From positions 1,488,001-1,552,000 of the forward strand of contig JAHCVI010000003.1 of assembly GCA_019096155.1 (NCBI GenBank): DNA of 64,000 nt, read 5' to 3'. Of this stretch, positions 43,376 to 54,957 are shown piece after piece. The notes below the pieces were generated by a model. The model was not told the origin of the DNA, did no database searches, and worked only from the letters and a program-made list of their open reading frames with translations. Each line of letters begins with the position of its first letter. Position 1 is the stretch's first letter. The DNA is from Staphylotrichum longicolle (lineage: Eukaryota; Ascomycota; Sordariomycetes; Sordariales; Chaetomiaceae). A program made the position numbers and the translations under genes.

Positions 43376-46300
43376 ATGTCTTCTGTCACAGCCCACTCCC
43401 CTCCGAAAAGGTCCAACCTTGCAAGCTTCCGATACACGCTCCAGAACCACATCAGATTGGATGACCGTCAATGGAAGTTTCAGGTCCCCAACCTTCCGTC
43501 CGCCCAGGTGCTGGACCATGGGAGGCGTGTCAAAACGGTCAGCCTGATCAACACAAAGGGAAGAAGTGAGATTGTGCTCACATTCGAGACCGCCGAGGAC
43601 AATCGAGCCATCCGCGCCGACCCGCTCAACAAGTTCCTCGTGGTCTCCATTGCCGAGTTCCGCTCCCAACCCCGAGCATCAGACCTGAACATCCCCAAAG
43701 ATAGCCTGCAGCCCCAGACGCCCCGAGAATGCGCAGACTACGCCACATCGCTCCTCAAAGCTGGCGTCTTCCTCCAAGGGGTCCACTACAACTTCTACGG
43801 CCACAGCAACAGCCAGCTCAAGTCCCGCACATGCTTCCTTTATGCTGCGCCCCGGGACGTCATCTCCCGCAAGGTCGAGTCTCTCGGCGACTTCTCGAGG
43901 ATGAAGACAGTTGCGAAGAAGGCCAAACGCATTGGACTTCTATTTTCGACTGCCCGCGTTGCAACCACGGTCTCACCAGACCGCGTCGAAGACATCCCTG
44001 ATATCGAGTCTGCCGACTACGTCTTCACCGATGGCTGCGGCCTGATTGCTCCCCGGCTTGCCCAGGAGCTCGCGAGAAGGGTTGGCATTGTCTTCAGGGA
44101 CCGCCGCTACACCCCGTCCGTCTTGCAGATCCGGTATCGGGGGTACAAGGGAGTCGTCACAGTGGACCCAAGAATGGCGGCAGATAAAATGGTTCTTCTG
44201 AGACTGAGGAAGTCAATGAAGAAGTTTGCTGGCGGAGAGGACCACTCTTTCTCGGTGGTGGAGCACTCGAAGGCAAGGTCGTCCCCCTCTGCCCATGCTT
44301 TGTGCCCTAATTGCTCATGTCTCGATCTAGCCATACACGTACGGCTTCCTCAACGACGAAGTTATCATCCTTCTTGACGCTCTTGGAGTCGACCGCGGCG
44401 TCCTCAGGCGAAAGCAAGAGGAGCATCTCCGCTTCCTCTCTGATGCGTCTCGAGACCCCCGGTCTGCTTTCCGGTTTCTCTCATTTGTCAACGAACCTCA
44501 CCTTGCTGAGCGGGTGCTGGTGGACTCTCTGGAATCGGTCCATGCCAAAGTGCGCGCGCTCGTCAAAAAAGAGTACGCCAAGATGCTCAACAAGAGGGAG
44601 GAGCAAAAGTGCCGAATTCTGGTCCCCAAATCGAGACTTCTGTTTGGCGTCTGTGACGCTTGGGACGTCCTCAAGGAAGGCGAGTGCGCCGTCAAGATAA
44701 CCATGGACGGTGACGGACAGCCTTCTGCCCTAAAAGGGTGTGACGTTCTCGTTACGCGGAACCCATGCCTCCACCCGGGCGACATGCAGAAATTCAGGGT
44801 CGTGGAGCGACCGGAACTGAGCCACTTGGTCGACTGCATCGTCTTTTCCACCCAGGGACGGAGGCCTGCTGCCGATATGATGTCTGGCGGTGACCTGGAC
44901 GGGGACACATGTGAGTACATGTATTGGCTTCATCTCTTTACTTCGCACCGCTACTAACTTGCTAGAACAGTCTTCGTCTGCTGGGACAGTGAAATTGTTC
45001 CGTCAACGCTCTCACAACCAGCTCAGTATCCCGGCGCCAAGGAACCAGTCAAGTTTAATGCTGTTACCGACGACGAGCGACTGGAATACCTTGCTCGCTA
45101 TACCAACGCATCCCTGGGTCGCGTCAAGAACCTCTATCTCGACTGGGCCCGAGCATGCGGGCCAATGGCGGAGCAATGTCAAGAACTCAACCGGCTCTTC
45201 TCTCAATGTGTGGATGGAAACCGCATCAGGATCCCTCCCAAACTCGAGAAGGCGCCGATGCCGCCCCCCGATGCTCTCTCTTTCATCCTCGATGAGCTCC
45301 ACGACATCGCCAAGCAATCCATACAGGAGACGCAAAACTCTGACAGTAAGATGGCACTTGATGGATACGATCTTGATGCCATTGAGCTTCTCCTGAGTCG
45401 CGACGATATTGCCATGTCGGAGTTTGAGCTGCTCTGCATGACTTTGCGATGGTGTCGCAAGAATGGGGCTCGCCTGGAAGATCTTCTTCATCTTTTTGAC
45501 CTGAACGTTCTGACAAGCGAGGAGAAAGCATGGGTTCTGGAACAGTTTCCCCTTTCACCCGAGATTTCAGGCTTAGTCCTGAACGCAGTCTGCTCCTCAA
45601 ACCTTCTCCCTGAGGATGCTGCCGCGCGCTTTCAGCCCAGCCACCATGGCATCCGCTGGAAACGGATCTTTGATTCTTCGCGCGATCGACTCGTCACATT
45701 CCTCGAAACCGCCAGCAAAGCCATGGGGCTCTTCCACCGCAAACTCCTTGTGCTCCGCGTTGATGAACGTCTCACTGTGGCCATCTACGTTCCGAGCATC
45801 ATTGAGCATTCCCAGGATTGCGTGGTCAATGACACGGTTCGGCTCTTTGCATTTCCTCATTCCCAAGGAACAGAAACCCAGAGCCGCATGTCCCTGCCGA
45901 CCAAGATGGCGTATCGTCTCTACTGCGACGATGGCGTCTTCCAGCTTTTCGAAGGCCAACGAGGAAACACATGGATCTACATTGCTCGAGGCCCGTCCGA
46001 TAACAGTGCATACAGAAACATAGAGAATGTTGGCGACCGGCGCAGACAGCGGCAGGAGACCATAGACAGTGGGAGAAACTTTGACTTCCGCGTCAGTATT
46101 GCACTGGACAAGTTTAGCAGGGGTCTCCAGAGACACGTCGGCAGGGTGAACCGGAATGGGCTTTCAGGGGCGGTGAGTCCAGCTGTCTCTTTCTTCTGTT
46201 TCCATCTTTCCACTCCTGAAAACAACAGGCTAAATAAAGAAACTCAGGAGATCTATGTCATCAGCAACAGAGACGTCAAGTCAATGAGGACTCTTGATCT

Positions 46301-48968
46301 TTGGCTGGAGCATATTGATACGGAAACCAAGTTGCCATTGTTTGATCGCCAACTTGAGGAATACACGGTCCCCAGTCTCAAAGACGTCGACTGGGAATCG
46401 GAACCTGACTGCATTATCCAAGTTGCGCGCCATCAGAATTTCGCAGCTTACAAAGAGCTTGAAACACCTGGGCAGTTCAAGGAGGCCTTCACTTGGTTAC
46501 TCGAGCATGACCAACGCCATCTTCTCCTGCGGAGCTTTGATTATCTTCTCACCACCATGAGAAATAAGGGGCTGAGCAAAATCGAGCCAGAGATTCTGCT
46601 TCCAGCAATGGTGGGCTTTCTAAAGGCAGCACCGTTTCTTGCCATCAGCTTCGGCCGCATGGAACCGTTCGAGCCCATTGACGAGTACCTGGAAGACTTG
46701 CAGACGTCTCTGGAAACCTCGGCAGTGGATATCCTACGCGCCTACGTCTTCTCGGCAAACGAGGCAGGGGAGCTTGTCATCGCCCCTTTTCAGTCATTCC
46801 TGTCACGAACCTGCAGATTAACCTTTCACAGGTTCGCAGACCTGGTCGAACTCATTGCTGTAACGGTGCGCCACCCAGACATTGCCTTGGACATGCTCCT
46901 CGAGTGCTTCGAACGTGAGAGCACTCGTTTACTTACAGGCCGACCGGCTCTGGTCCGTCACTTTGTCCGCAATACCATCGCCATCGCATTGGACCACATC
47001 GGGGAAGCGTCCGAGGAGTCCAAGTTGAGGGAGGATTTACTCAAGCTGAAGCTCCTGCCTGAGGATCGTGATGGATATCAGGTTGTCGAGATCGCCTTTC
47101 GAATCGACTCGCTGAGCGGCACCCCTGAGAATGCGGCACATGTACGCCTGACCGCGGCAACTTCGCCAGCCAACGCTCCCCTCGCCAAGCCCTACTCGAT
47201 CGATGCTCTGGTTATACACTCTGAACAGGGTCTTGCGCGTTTCCAGTGCTTCCATCCCTTGCCTCCGTTCTATGACCGCTGCCCATGGAAACTAGAGTAC
47301 TGCGGTCCGTTCACGACAACCAAGACGATGTTTGATGCGGTGCGCGACTTTGCCATCATGTTCGAGGACTGTTGCCAAGTCGCGAATCAAATCCTCCTTG
47401 GAAACGTCCCAGGATCTGTTACTGATCGGGACCTTGATGCCAAACGAGTCCAGTTCAAGTATCCGAACAACGCGACTCTAAATCCGAGCCAGAATGCGGC
47501 CGTCCAGGCCGCTCTGAACTCGCCTGTTACATGCCTATGGGGCCCGCCAGGAACGGGAAAGACGGAGACCATCGTCGAAATCATCCGCGCTCTCCAGGTC
47601 TCGTTTGACAAGCCGAGGATCCTGGTGACGGCCCCAACTCACAACGCCGTGGACAATGTCCTGCGCCGGTATATTGGCCGTTTAGTCCCCACGACTCTCG
47701 CTGGTAACTCCCATCTCGCTCCGCTGCGGGTATCAACAGAGATTCGCAAGGTGGCCGAAGACTTGAGAAGGTACACATGCGACGCGATGGTGGGTCAAGA
47801 AGTCTACGCCAACCGCAAGGCGTTGGATGAGGCCAAGAAGAGGGTCGAGAACTGCGGCATTGTCTTCACCACCTGCATCGGGTCAGGCCTGGGTCTCCTC
47901 CGCTCGCAAGTCTTCGACATCGTCATCGTCGACGAAGCTTCCCAGCAGACCGAACCAGCATCTCTCGTCCCGCTCGTCAAAGGCTGCCAGAAAGCCATCC
48001 TCGTTGGCGACCACGTCCAGCTGCGTCCCACCGTGCACCAGCACTCCCTGGCCCTCGAATTCGACAAGTCTCTCTTCGAGCGCCTCTTCACTCAACCCAC
48101 ATCTTCCAACCACAAACCGTCCCCCTTGACTCCCCCACCCCCTCTCGCCCGCCTCATGCTCGACACCCAATACCGCATGCACCCCGCCCTCAGCCCCTCC
48201 CCCTCCACGGAGTTCTACGCCCGCGCCCTCCTCACCGGCATCCCCGCTTCCGCCCGCCCCTTGTTCCGCTCCGCCTTCCCTTGGCCGCCAACCTCATCAC
48301 AACCGCACGCAACCACGGACCCCACCGCCAGCGCCAGCGCCGCTGATCGCGCGAGAATGGTGTTCATCCACTGCCCCGCGCGCGAGGAGATCGGCGGCAA
48401 GTCCAAGACCAACAAGGGCCAGGCCGAGCTCTGCGCGCGCGTCTGCCGGCTGCTGTGCACCCCGTCCCCCCAGCCCCACGCCCCGGCACCACCACCCACC
48501 CCGAAGAAGAAGGAGGAGAAGGGGGTAGACGACGACGAGGAGATGGACTGCTACACCGCGGAAGGGCAATCCGTCGCCGTGCTGACGCCCTACGCCAAGC
48601 AAGTGGAGCTGCTGAAGCGCGTGCTCGCGCCGCTTGCCTCCTCCACCGCCGGAGTGGTGGTGGAGGTGGCGAGCATCGACGGGTTTCAGGGCCGGGAGGC
48701 GGACGTAGTGGTCCTGGTCACGGTGCGGTGCAACGAGAGCGGGGAGATTGGGTTCCTGCGGGACGCGCGGCGGATGAATGTCGCGCTGACGAGGGCGCGG
48801 GCTGGGGTGGTGGTTGTGGGGGCGAGGGAGATGTTTGTTGGGAAGAGGAGAGCGAGGGGGCTGGAGCACGGGGTGGGTGGTGGTGGGGAGGAGGGCGCGT
48901 TGTTGTGGGAGAGGCTGGTGGGCGGGTTGGTGGAGGTGGAGTTCGAGGAGAGCTCGTCTGGGGCGTAA
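43376..48968 (+). CDS. Fusion of cell-type RNA-dependent RNA polymerase and UPF1-like SF1 helicase
   Basis: Four exons, 43376-44272, 44331-44910, 44971-46172 and 46248-48968, keep phase and give 1799 residues. RdRP part (about 1-615): NFYGHSNSQLKSRTCF, FSTARVATTV, YVFTDGCGLIAP, VLQIRYRGYKGVVTVDP, SKPYTYGFLNDE and the catalytic DLDGD (487-491) within MSGGDLDGDTFFVCWD. The usual long N-terminal domain is short. Middle (about 615-1290): helical, no domain I know. Helicase (about 1290-1770): Walker A GPPGTGKT (1325-1332), APTHNAVDN, DEAS (1455-1458), VGDHVQLRP, TQYRMHP, IDGFQGREADVV and NVALTRAR (1737-1744). QDE-1/SAD-1 type polymerases make double-stranded RNA for RNAi; in S. pombe, Rdp1 acts with the SF1 helicase Hrr1. 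Intron 1 uses a GC donor (44273). Intron 3 (75 nt) is open in frame, so retention would add 25 residues. Confidence 0.92.
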
Positions 48969-50168
48969 CGGTTATTGAAAAAAGACTCGTGGAACTGAGA
49001 GTGGTGTAGGTCCAATTTATGCTTATGAGAGAACCCAGACGTAGGCGGACTTCAACCACCAAAAGACAGCGGTGGCGAACACGGTGTCGGTACCTCATCA
49101 ACTGCAGCTCCGTGAGATTTAGAGACTCTCTGACTTTCGAAAAAAGGAACATACAACACCAGGGATTCGCTGGTCGTCACCGACCCAACTACTAGTCTGG
49201 CTCTCGCGCGTTTGACAAGGGGAGAGCGGACGGGATCCCGTATTTTCGCGCGGATATGGTCGTATGTGGGAGAAGTGTGTGTGAAAGGGGTTGCTATGCC
49301 GGGTGTCTGGAGATGGGGGGGACGGGGGTCAAATGTCCGTGGCGAGTTAGCGCGGAAAGATTCCCGAGGACGGCTTCGTTTGCATTGGCCTAAAGAAGTA
49401 TTGATGAGGTATGCAAAAGTCCATGAGATATTCCCTAAGAGTTTACGGTCTATTTCTGGTCCCACTGCATCATGCGCAGTGTGTCTGTCTGAGCAACAGT
49501 TCGTTTTTGACAGAGACAATACGGAACAACGGAAGCAGGAAGGGGGAACTCACTGCTTGCCGGCCCAAGTACACTGTTGGTCTTTTACATGTTACTCTCA
49601 AGCTCCTGACCTCGGGAACCACATGGCTCACCCTGACTGCCGCTTTCCAGCGTTTTGCTTAGGTTGAAACCGGCGGCCCTTGCATCTGGAGTTCGGGATT
49701 TGTTGACTTGCGCCTAGGACGGCAATCTTTGAATGGATCTTTGCTCCCCCCCAAGCGGTGAAAGAGCATGCGTGAGCTTACGGAGAATTCGAGAAAAGGC
49801 ACCACAGAGGCTTTGCATAGGGACAAGGAAAGGGACAAGGAAGCAGCTGGAGTGGGGTTCTCTCACAGAAGCGGTGGTAGCCCTGGCAAACAGAACTCTA
49901 TTGAACAGCCAGTTGCCTGCCGTTACTAAGTCATACTTCACCCCAGCTCTGGAACTTTGTGGGTTTGCCCGGGTGGCCTGCCGGCTCTGGTCGTCCCTCT
50001 GTCTCCCCGGGCCCCATCCACAGCCGTTTTTCTCTGCTCACACACAAACCCTATCTATTTAAACCGGACACCACCACCACTTCTTCTAACTTGTCACCAC
50101 ACCCTCTCCGCCGCAAACACCTTGCCACAACAAAGTAGCTGCTCAGCCAGCAGCCTCTCTTGCCCAAC
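48969..50168. other. Intergenic region of 1.2 kb
   Basis: No gene is supported. The end holds the leader of the C2H2 gene, with TATTTAAA at 50056-50063. Confidence 0.55.
50056..50063 (+). promoter_or_regulatory. TATA-like element of the C2H2 gene
   Basis: TATTTAAA lies 113 bp upstream of the ATG at 50169. Confidence 0.4.
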
Positions 50169-51151
50169 ATGTTTGAGTGCGGAGATTGCGGCAAGGCCTT
50201 TCCTGCTGGATGGAAAGCCCGAGAGAATCACTGCGACGCGACGGGCCACAGCAGACCCCTTTATGAATGCGATCAATGCGACAAATGTAGGTTAACACTG
50301 CCATCACCCCGAAAGTGCTAACTCATGCCGGTAAATCAGGCTTTGGCAGTGAGCACGCCCGCCGGCAGCACATGGCCGACAAGAACCACTTCGCTTGGGA
50401 GTGTAACTGTTGCGATGAGACCTATCCAACCGAGCAGCAGCGCAAAGATCATGAGGTCGAGGCGCACCACTACTGCAAGCCGTGTGATCGCTTCTTTCAG
50501 AGCCTCAGCAACATCAAGATGGTGTGCCTCAGCATGGATCACAGAGTGAGATAGCGCTGTTGACACTTTCTCTCTTAGCACCTCAACTCCAGAACCCACC
50601 GCGGCACCCAGATTACATGCCCCTTCTGCAACAAGGCTTATGCCACCGCTGCCGGGTTGACGCACCATCTTGAGCGCGGGACCTGCCCCCAGGCGTCCCA
50701 TCTGGGCCGTGACGAGCTGTACCGCTTCGTGCGCTCCAAGGACCCCAACGGACTCCTCTCCAAAAACCTCATCGGCTGGAAGGGTGACTCGGACGTCGCG
50801 TACGAGGTCAGCGAGCGGGCGTGGAATGGTAGAGCGTGGGAGTGCTACTTTTGCCACCGCCAGTTTGGGAGCCGCTCGAGCCTCGGACAGCATATCAACT
50901 CGGACACCCGTACGTCAATCACACCGCTGACAGACTTTGCTGCATGGATATGTTCAGACCCTCGCTAATGAATGGCTCGCAGACCGCCAGGCGCTGTACC
51001 ATTGCCCGAACCCCGCTGTGGCCTGGACTTCAAGACGCTTGCGGCTGCCGTCAGCCACCTCGAGAGCGAGTCGTGTGGCGCTGTCCGCTTTGAGACGGTT
51101 CAGCGTCAGATCCAGGACATCGTCAGCAGCAACCGTAGGCTCACCTTTTGA
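50169..51151 (+). CDS. Multi-C2H2 zinc-finger protein, with an apparent 1-nt frameshift in the last exon
   Basis: Exons 50169-50286, 50340-50521, 50579-50909 and 50983-51151. Fingers in order: F-E-C-G-D-C-G-K-A-F...H..H; Y-E-C-D-Q-C-D-K-C-F...H...H; W-E-C-N-C-C; Y-C-K-P-C-D-R-F-F...H...H; ITCPFCNKAYATAAGLTHH; WECYFCHRQFGSRSSLGQH; and a last one, ALYHCPNP-R-C-G-L-DF. The last finger reads on only if one C is added to the C4 run at 51011-51014. The frame then continues TLAAAVSHLESESCG and ends RRLTF at 51151, 266 residues in all. Similar C2H2 proteins, with short fingers and a helical insert between them, are common in filamentous ascomycetes; their role is unknown. The gene lies 1.2 kb after the RdRP-helicase, in the same direction. 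Confidence 0.8.
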
Positions 51152-51477
51152 ACGGCTCTTAAGTCTGGGCGTTCTCTGGCGACATGACGGGCAATGATGG
51201 GAGTGAAGGACATGGCGCAGGATGCCTTGGCCAGTCCCAAACTGGGATCGGTTCTGGTGACAAGATTTGGGGAACATGTATGAACTGTCACGGAGTGATA
51301 TCAGGGCGGCAATACCATAAAACACCATATATGTAACCGACGGACTTACAGTGTTTGTAAACAATACATGCCTGACCAGGGGAATTCTTATTCAGCCGAG
51401 CGTTGAAATTTGAAGATCAATACGGGCGGGGCTGCTTGTCCTTGGATGGATCATCGGGCTGAGATGTCGTTGAGATG

Positions 51478-51565
51478 GGGTGAGAGTGGAAGAAGAAAAG
51501 GAGGGAGGGAAGAAGGAAAGGAGGGAGGGAAGAAGGAAGGGGAGGAGGGAAGAAGGAAAAAGAGG
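51478..51565. repeat. Purine-rich tandem repeat
   Basis: Three to four imperfect copies of a unit of about 25 bases, GAGGGAGGGAAGAAGGAAAG, lie between the C2H2 and GMC genes. One strand is entirely G/A, which can favour triplex or slippage. No coding potential. Confidence 0.75.
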
Positions 51566-51754
51566 TGCTAGATAGATTAGGCTTGTCATTGTCATGGAAT
51601 GATCCCTTTCTTCTTCCAGAGTCTTTGATTCAACCGAGAACAATCACAAAAGAGCAAGCCCGGCATAGGCAAGCACAACAGTCAACACAAAGATGATTGA
51701 TTTAAATCAACAACGTCAAGAAACAGGTAAGCTGCTACCCGATACTCAACCCCC

Positions 51755-53646
51755 TCAATTCCCCGCCAGAATCCCCGCGGCAATCTTCTCGGCAAACGCA
51801 TAAATCGTCGCCTGCGGATGCCCCGGCAGCGCAAACGGCAGCGCCGACGCGTCCACCACGCGCAGCCCGTCCACGCCAAACACCTTGGCCCTCCAGTCCA
51901 CCACCGCGCCGGCCGCCGGGTCCGTGCCCATCGCGCACGTCGCGCTCGCGTGCCAGATCTGAATACAATTGCTCCTGATGTACCCCAGGATCTGCTCGTC
52001 CGTCTGCACCCCCGCGGCCGCGCCCGGCGCCACCTCCCCGCCAACCTTCCAGCCGCTGAGCAGCGGGGAGCTCCACGCCTGCCGCAGGCGCTTGAAGGCG
52101 GCGACGGCGACCTCGGCGTCGGCCGCGTCGGTCAGCCAGCCCATGTCGATGACGGGCGGGGTCGCGATGTCGGCGCTCGCGAGCGTGACGGACCCGCGCG
52201 AGAAGGGGTTGAGCACCGCCGCGCTGAGGTCGCCAATCGTCGTCACGCCGTTGCCCGTGCCCGCGAAGCTGCCCGCGAGGTACTCGATCTCGGGGACGTC
52301 GTCGGGGAGGGAGGCGAGGAGGGTGCTGGTGCGGGCGGAGAAGCCCGCGCGGGAGGAGGCGGGGAGCTTCTCGAAGGCGATGTAGCCCCCGGGGGAGCTG
52401 TAGGGCCCCGCTTTGTTGTTGGTGTAGGCGGCGAGGTTGGGGGCGGCGCGGTTGGGGTCGGCCAGCTCGCTGGCGAGGGAGGGGGTCTTGACGCCGTTTT
52501 GGACGGAGAAGAAGATGGGGTCTTGGAGGTTCTGGCCGACGCCCGAGAGGGCCGAGACGACGGGGATGTTGAGCGAGTTGAGGAGGGCCTGCGGGCCGAT
52601 GCCCGAGAGCATGAGGAGCTGCGGTGAGTGGAAGGTGCCGGCGGAGAGGATGACCTCTTTGGTGGCCGTGAGGGTGTAGGCCGCGGCGCCCTCTGTCGAG
52701 ACACGAACGCCCGTGGCCTTGCCCGAAGTGAACAAAACCTTGGACGCCTGGGTCCTGTTGTAGACCTTGAGCTGGGTGTTCTGCAGCGCCCAGGTCAGGT
52801 AGCTCGTCTGCGATGACGACCGGGTGGCCGTGTCCGGGTCGACCGTCTCGGTCGTGTAGGCGCCGCCGGAGAGGAACCCGCTGTTGAAACCGAGCAGGTT
52901 GGGGAGCATCCCAATGGTGCTGAGAGCCACCGAGAACCACGTGTTGGTCGGGTCCACCCAGTTGGAGTACGACACCTGGAGCGGTCCGCAAGGGGACAGG
53001 CTGAAGGCCTCGAAGCAGAAGACGGTGGGGTCAAAGATGAAGCTGGCGTTGAGCGTGGCGCGCTTCATCCAGTCCGGGGGCGTGAGGGTCGAAGACTTGA
53101 CGAAGAACTGCAGCATGTTGTTCCACGCGTAGCTGGCGTGGCCGGCAATGTCGGCCCAGCGCTGGTGCGTCCCCTTGGTGGCGCGGTGGTAGGCCATGGT
53201 GTTGACGGCCGACGTGCCACCCAGCGTCTTACCGGCAGCATAGTGCACCTTGCGGTTGTTGGCACCCGTCTGCGGCTGGGACAGGAGCTCCCAGTCCAGC
53301 AGCGGAAATGGCGGGAAGAACTCAATGGGCGCGAGCACCGGGTTCGAGAAGGCATAGCCGGGGACCGTCGTCAGGTTGCCCATCTCGGTCGCCCAGCCGC
53401 CGGCCTCAACAACGGCGACCGATTTCCCGGCTGCCGCAAGGCGAGCGGCGATGGTCAGGCCCGCCGTGCCACCCCCAACCACTGCCAGCTTGAGGTTAGC
53501 CGGACACCCCATGATGAGCTGCGCCAAAAGGTCATAAAAGACATACCGACGTATTCATAGCTCGCAGCGCCGGGTGCCGGGAATGCGTTGGACCGTACTG
53601 GCACGGCCAGTGCCAGCAAGGCAACTACACCGGCTGAGAACAACAT
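51755..53646 (-). CDS. Secreted GMC-family flavin oxidoreductase
   Basis: Two exons, 53646-53547 and 53481-51755, give 608 residues. A signal peptide (MLFSAGVVALLALAV) precedes the dinucleotide fold Y-E-Y-V-V-V-G-G-G-T-A-G-L, whose second Val is split by the intron, and the ribose-binding Glu in SVAVVEAGG. The first GMC signature is present (GKTLGGTSAVNTMAYHR), as is the second (GTFHSPQLLMLSGIG). The active-site His pair is in IWHASATCAMG and GHPQATIYAFAEK. These enzymes oxidise alcohols or sugars and produce H2O2; the aryl-alcohol/choline-like group fits best, but the substrate cannot be read from the sequence. Several NxT/S sites suggest N-glycosylation. A TATA-like TTTAAAT lies on the minus strand near 53760. 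Confidence 0.93.
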
Positions 53647-54957
53647 CTGAGTGGCTGGCAAGCGGTTGAGAGGCTGAAGAAGGGAGTTCGGAGTTCGGAA
53701 CAGTCCCCTTGCAGATCGTCTCTCACAACCCACCCAGCGTGGATGGCGACAACGGGCAATTTAAAACCCACGGCCCGGCCAGCGGCTCCATGGTCACCCT
53801 GGTAACGCAATAGAAGGGAATATTGGCGCGGGTCGTTGGCGTAGATTGAGGTCCAGGGTAAGCACTTCGCCGAGGGGGACAATCTGGTCCGGTTTCCGGT
53901 GGAAACCATGCAACGACTTTGCCTGGAACCGCAGGTGCTGGGGTATTTCGGGAATCAACCAGCCTGAAGAGGTTCTAGCGGCAAGCGAGGTGCCCCTGTT
54001 TAGGATGTTTAGGGGGGCGCGAGCTCCCGCACCCTGAGCCCACCCCCGCCCTAATGTGCCCACACCCATGCAGCCGGGATCCGAGCAGCACGCGCCATGC
54101 TGCAAGTCACCACTAGTATTGAACCATATGCTGGCTGGTGACGCGCGTTTTATCAACTAGCTCCGCGGCTTCATGGGTTGGATTTTCGGGGCCAGCAGGG
54201 CCACGGAAAGACTCCCCTTCGTCTATTCGGTCAGGTGAGGGTGAGCCCGGCTATGATTTCCTGACCTGGACATGTTACAGGGGCTTAATAGTGTGCTAAG
54301 TAGGTACGCACCCTTAACTTATCTGCTTAGCTTCGCGGTGCTCCCCCCCAGCAATCATGCAGACATTGACCCCGGGCTTGTCTGTCGTGATTTGATCCTT
54401 CAAAACAACAGCAGAAGGTACGGTGGTTTGGTGTTTGCCACGAGACGCAAGGAGGATCCCAGTCCAGTGTTGAAGAGAGGAACCCGCGCTTATATGAAAA
54501 TATCAAATAGGTAACTTAACAACGAATGTCAACCACGGTGCAAGAAAGATAACAGCTGCTTTACGAGGCTTGAAATTGAAACCAGGGGCAACCTGGGCAA
54601 CTGATCAGCTGTGAGCAATGCCAAAGCCATTCACGGCGGAAGGGCTCATGCGGAGTTGAACAAGAAGATAAGAGTAAGGTGCCTAAGGTACCGTATGATT
54701 GAATTGAGGAAACATGGCCATGTTAACGAGAGTGGCAATCTAAACCGTGCAAAACGTAACAATCCATTTTCCCAGAACCGGAACCAAGTGAGGGAGTGTC
54801 CATGGCTCCCCTGCAGCAGTGAGCCCGCATTACAATTCCTTCCATCTTCACGCCGCGCTGGTCGGGCATCCCTTGCCTCGACCGCACACCAGCATCCGAC
54901 GGCTGTCAACCCTGTCCGCCTTGTTGAACTGTCGGTGGTTTCTTTCTCCTCTCCAAC
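53647..54957. other. Intergenic region of 1.3 kb
   Basis: GMC promoter region followed by sequence without supported genes. 54240-54800 is slightly AT-richer, has no repeats that I can identify and only short frames. Confidence 0.5.

Noticed and set aside
43376..44910. RdRP region as an integrated mycovirus polymerase
   Set aside because: The motifs (DLDGD within SGGDLDGD, FTDG.G, QIR..G.KGV) belong to the cellular QDE-1/RDR family and not to viral palm-type polymerases. The gene has spliceosomal introns and host-like codon use.
44971..48968. Two separate genes, RdRP and helicase
   Set aside because: The polymerase continues through the exon 3 acceptor in the same frame as the helicase, with no stop, no promoter-like gap and no good alternative start before the conserved middle region. 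Only transcript data could overturn this.
51735..52991. Minus-strand frame of 418 codons within the GMC gene
   Set aside because: It is a shifted frame of the GMC coding sequence, dominated by Arg, Gly and His, with no motif.
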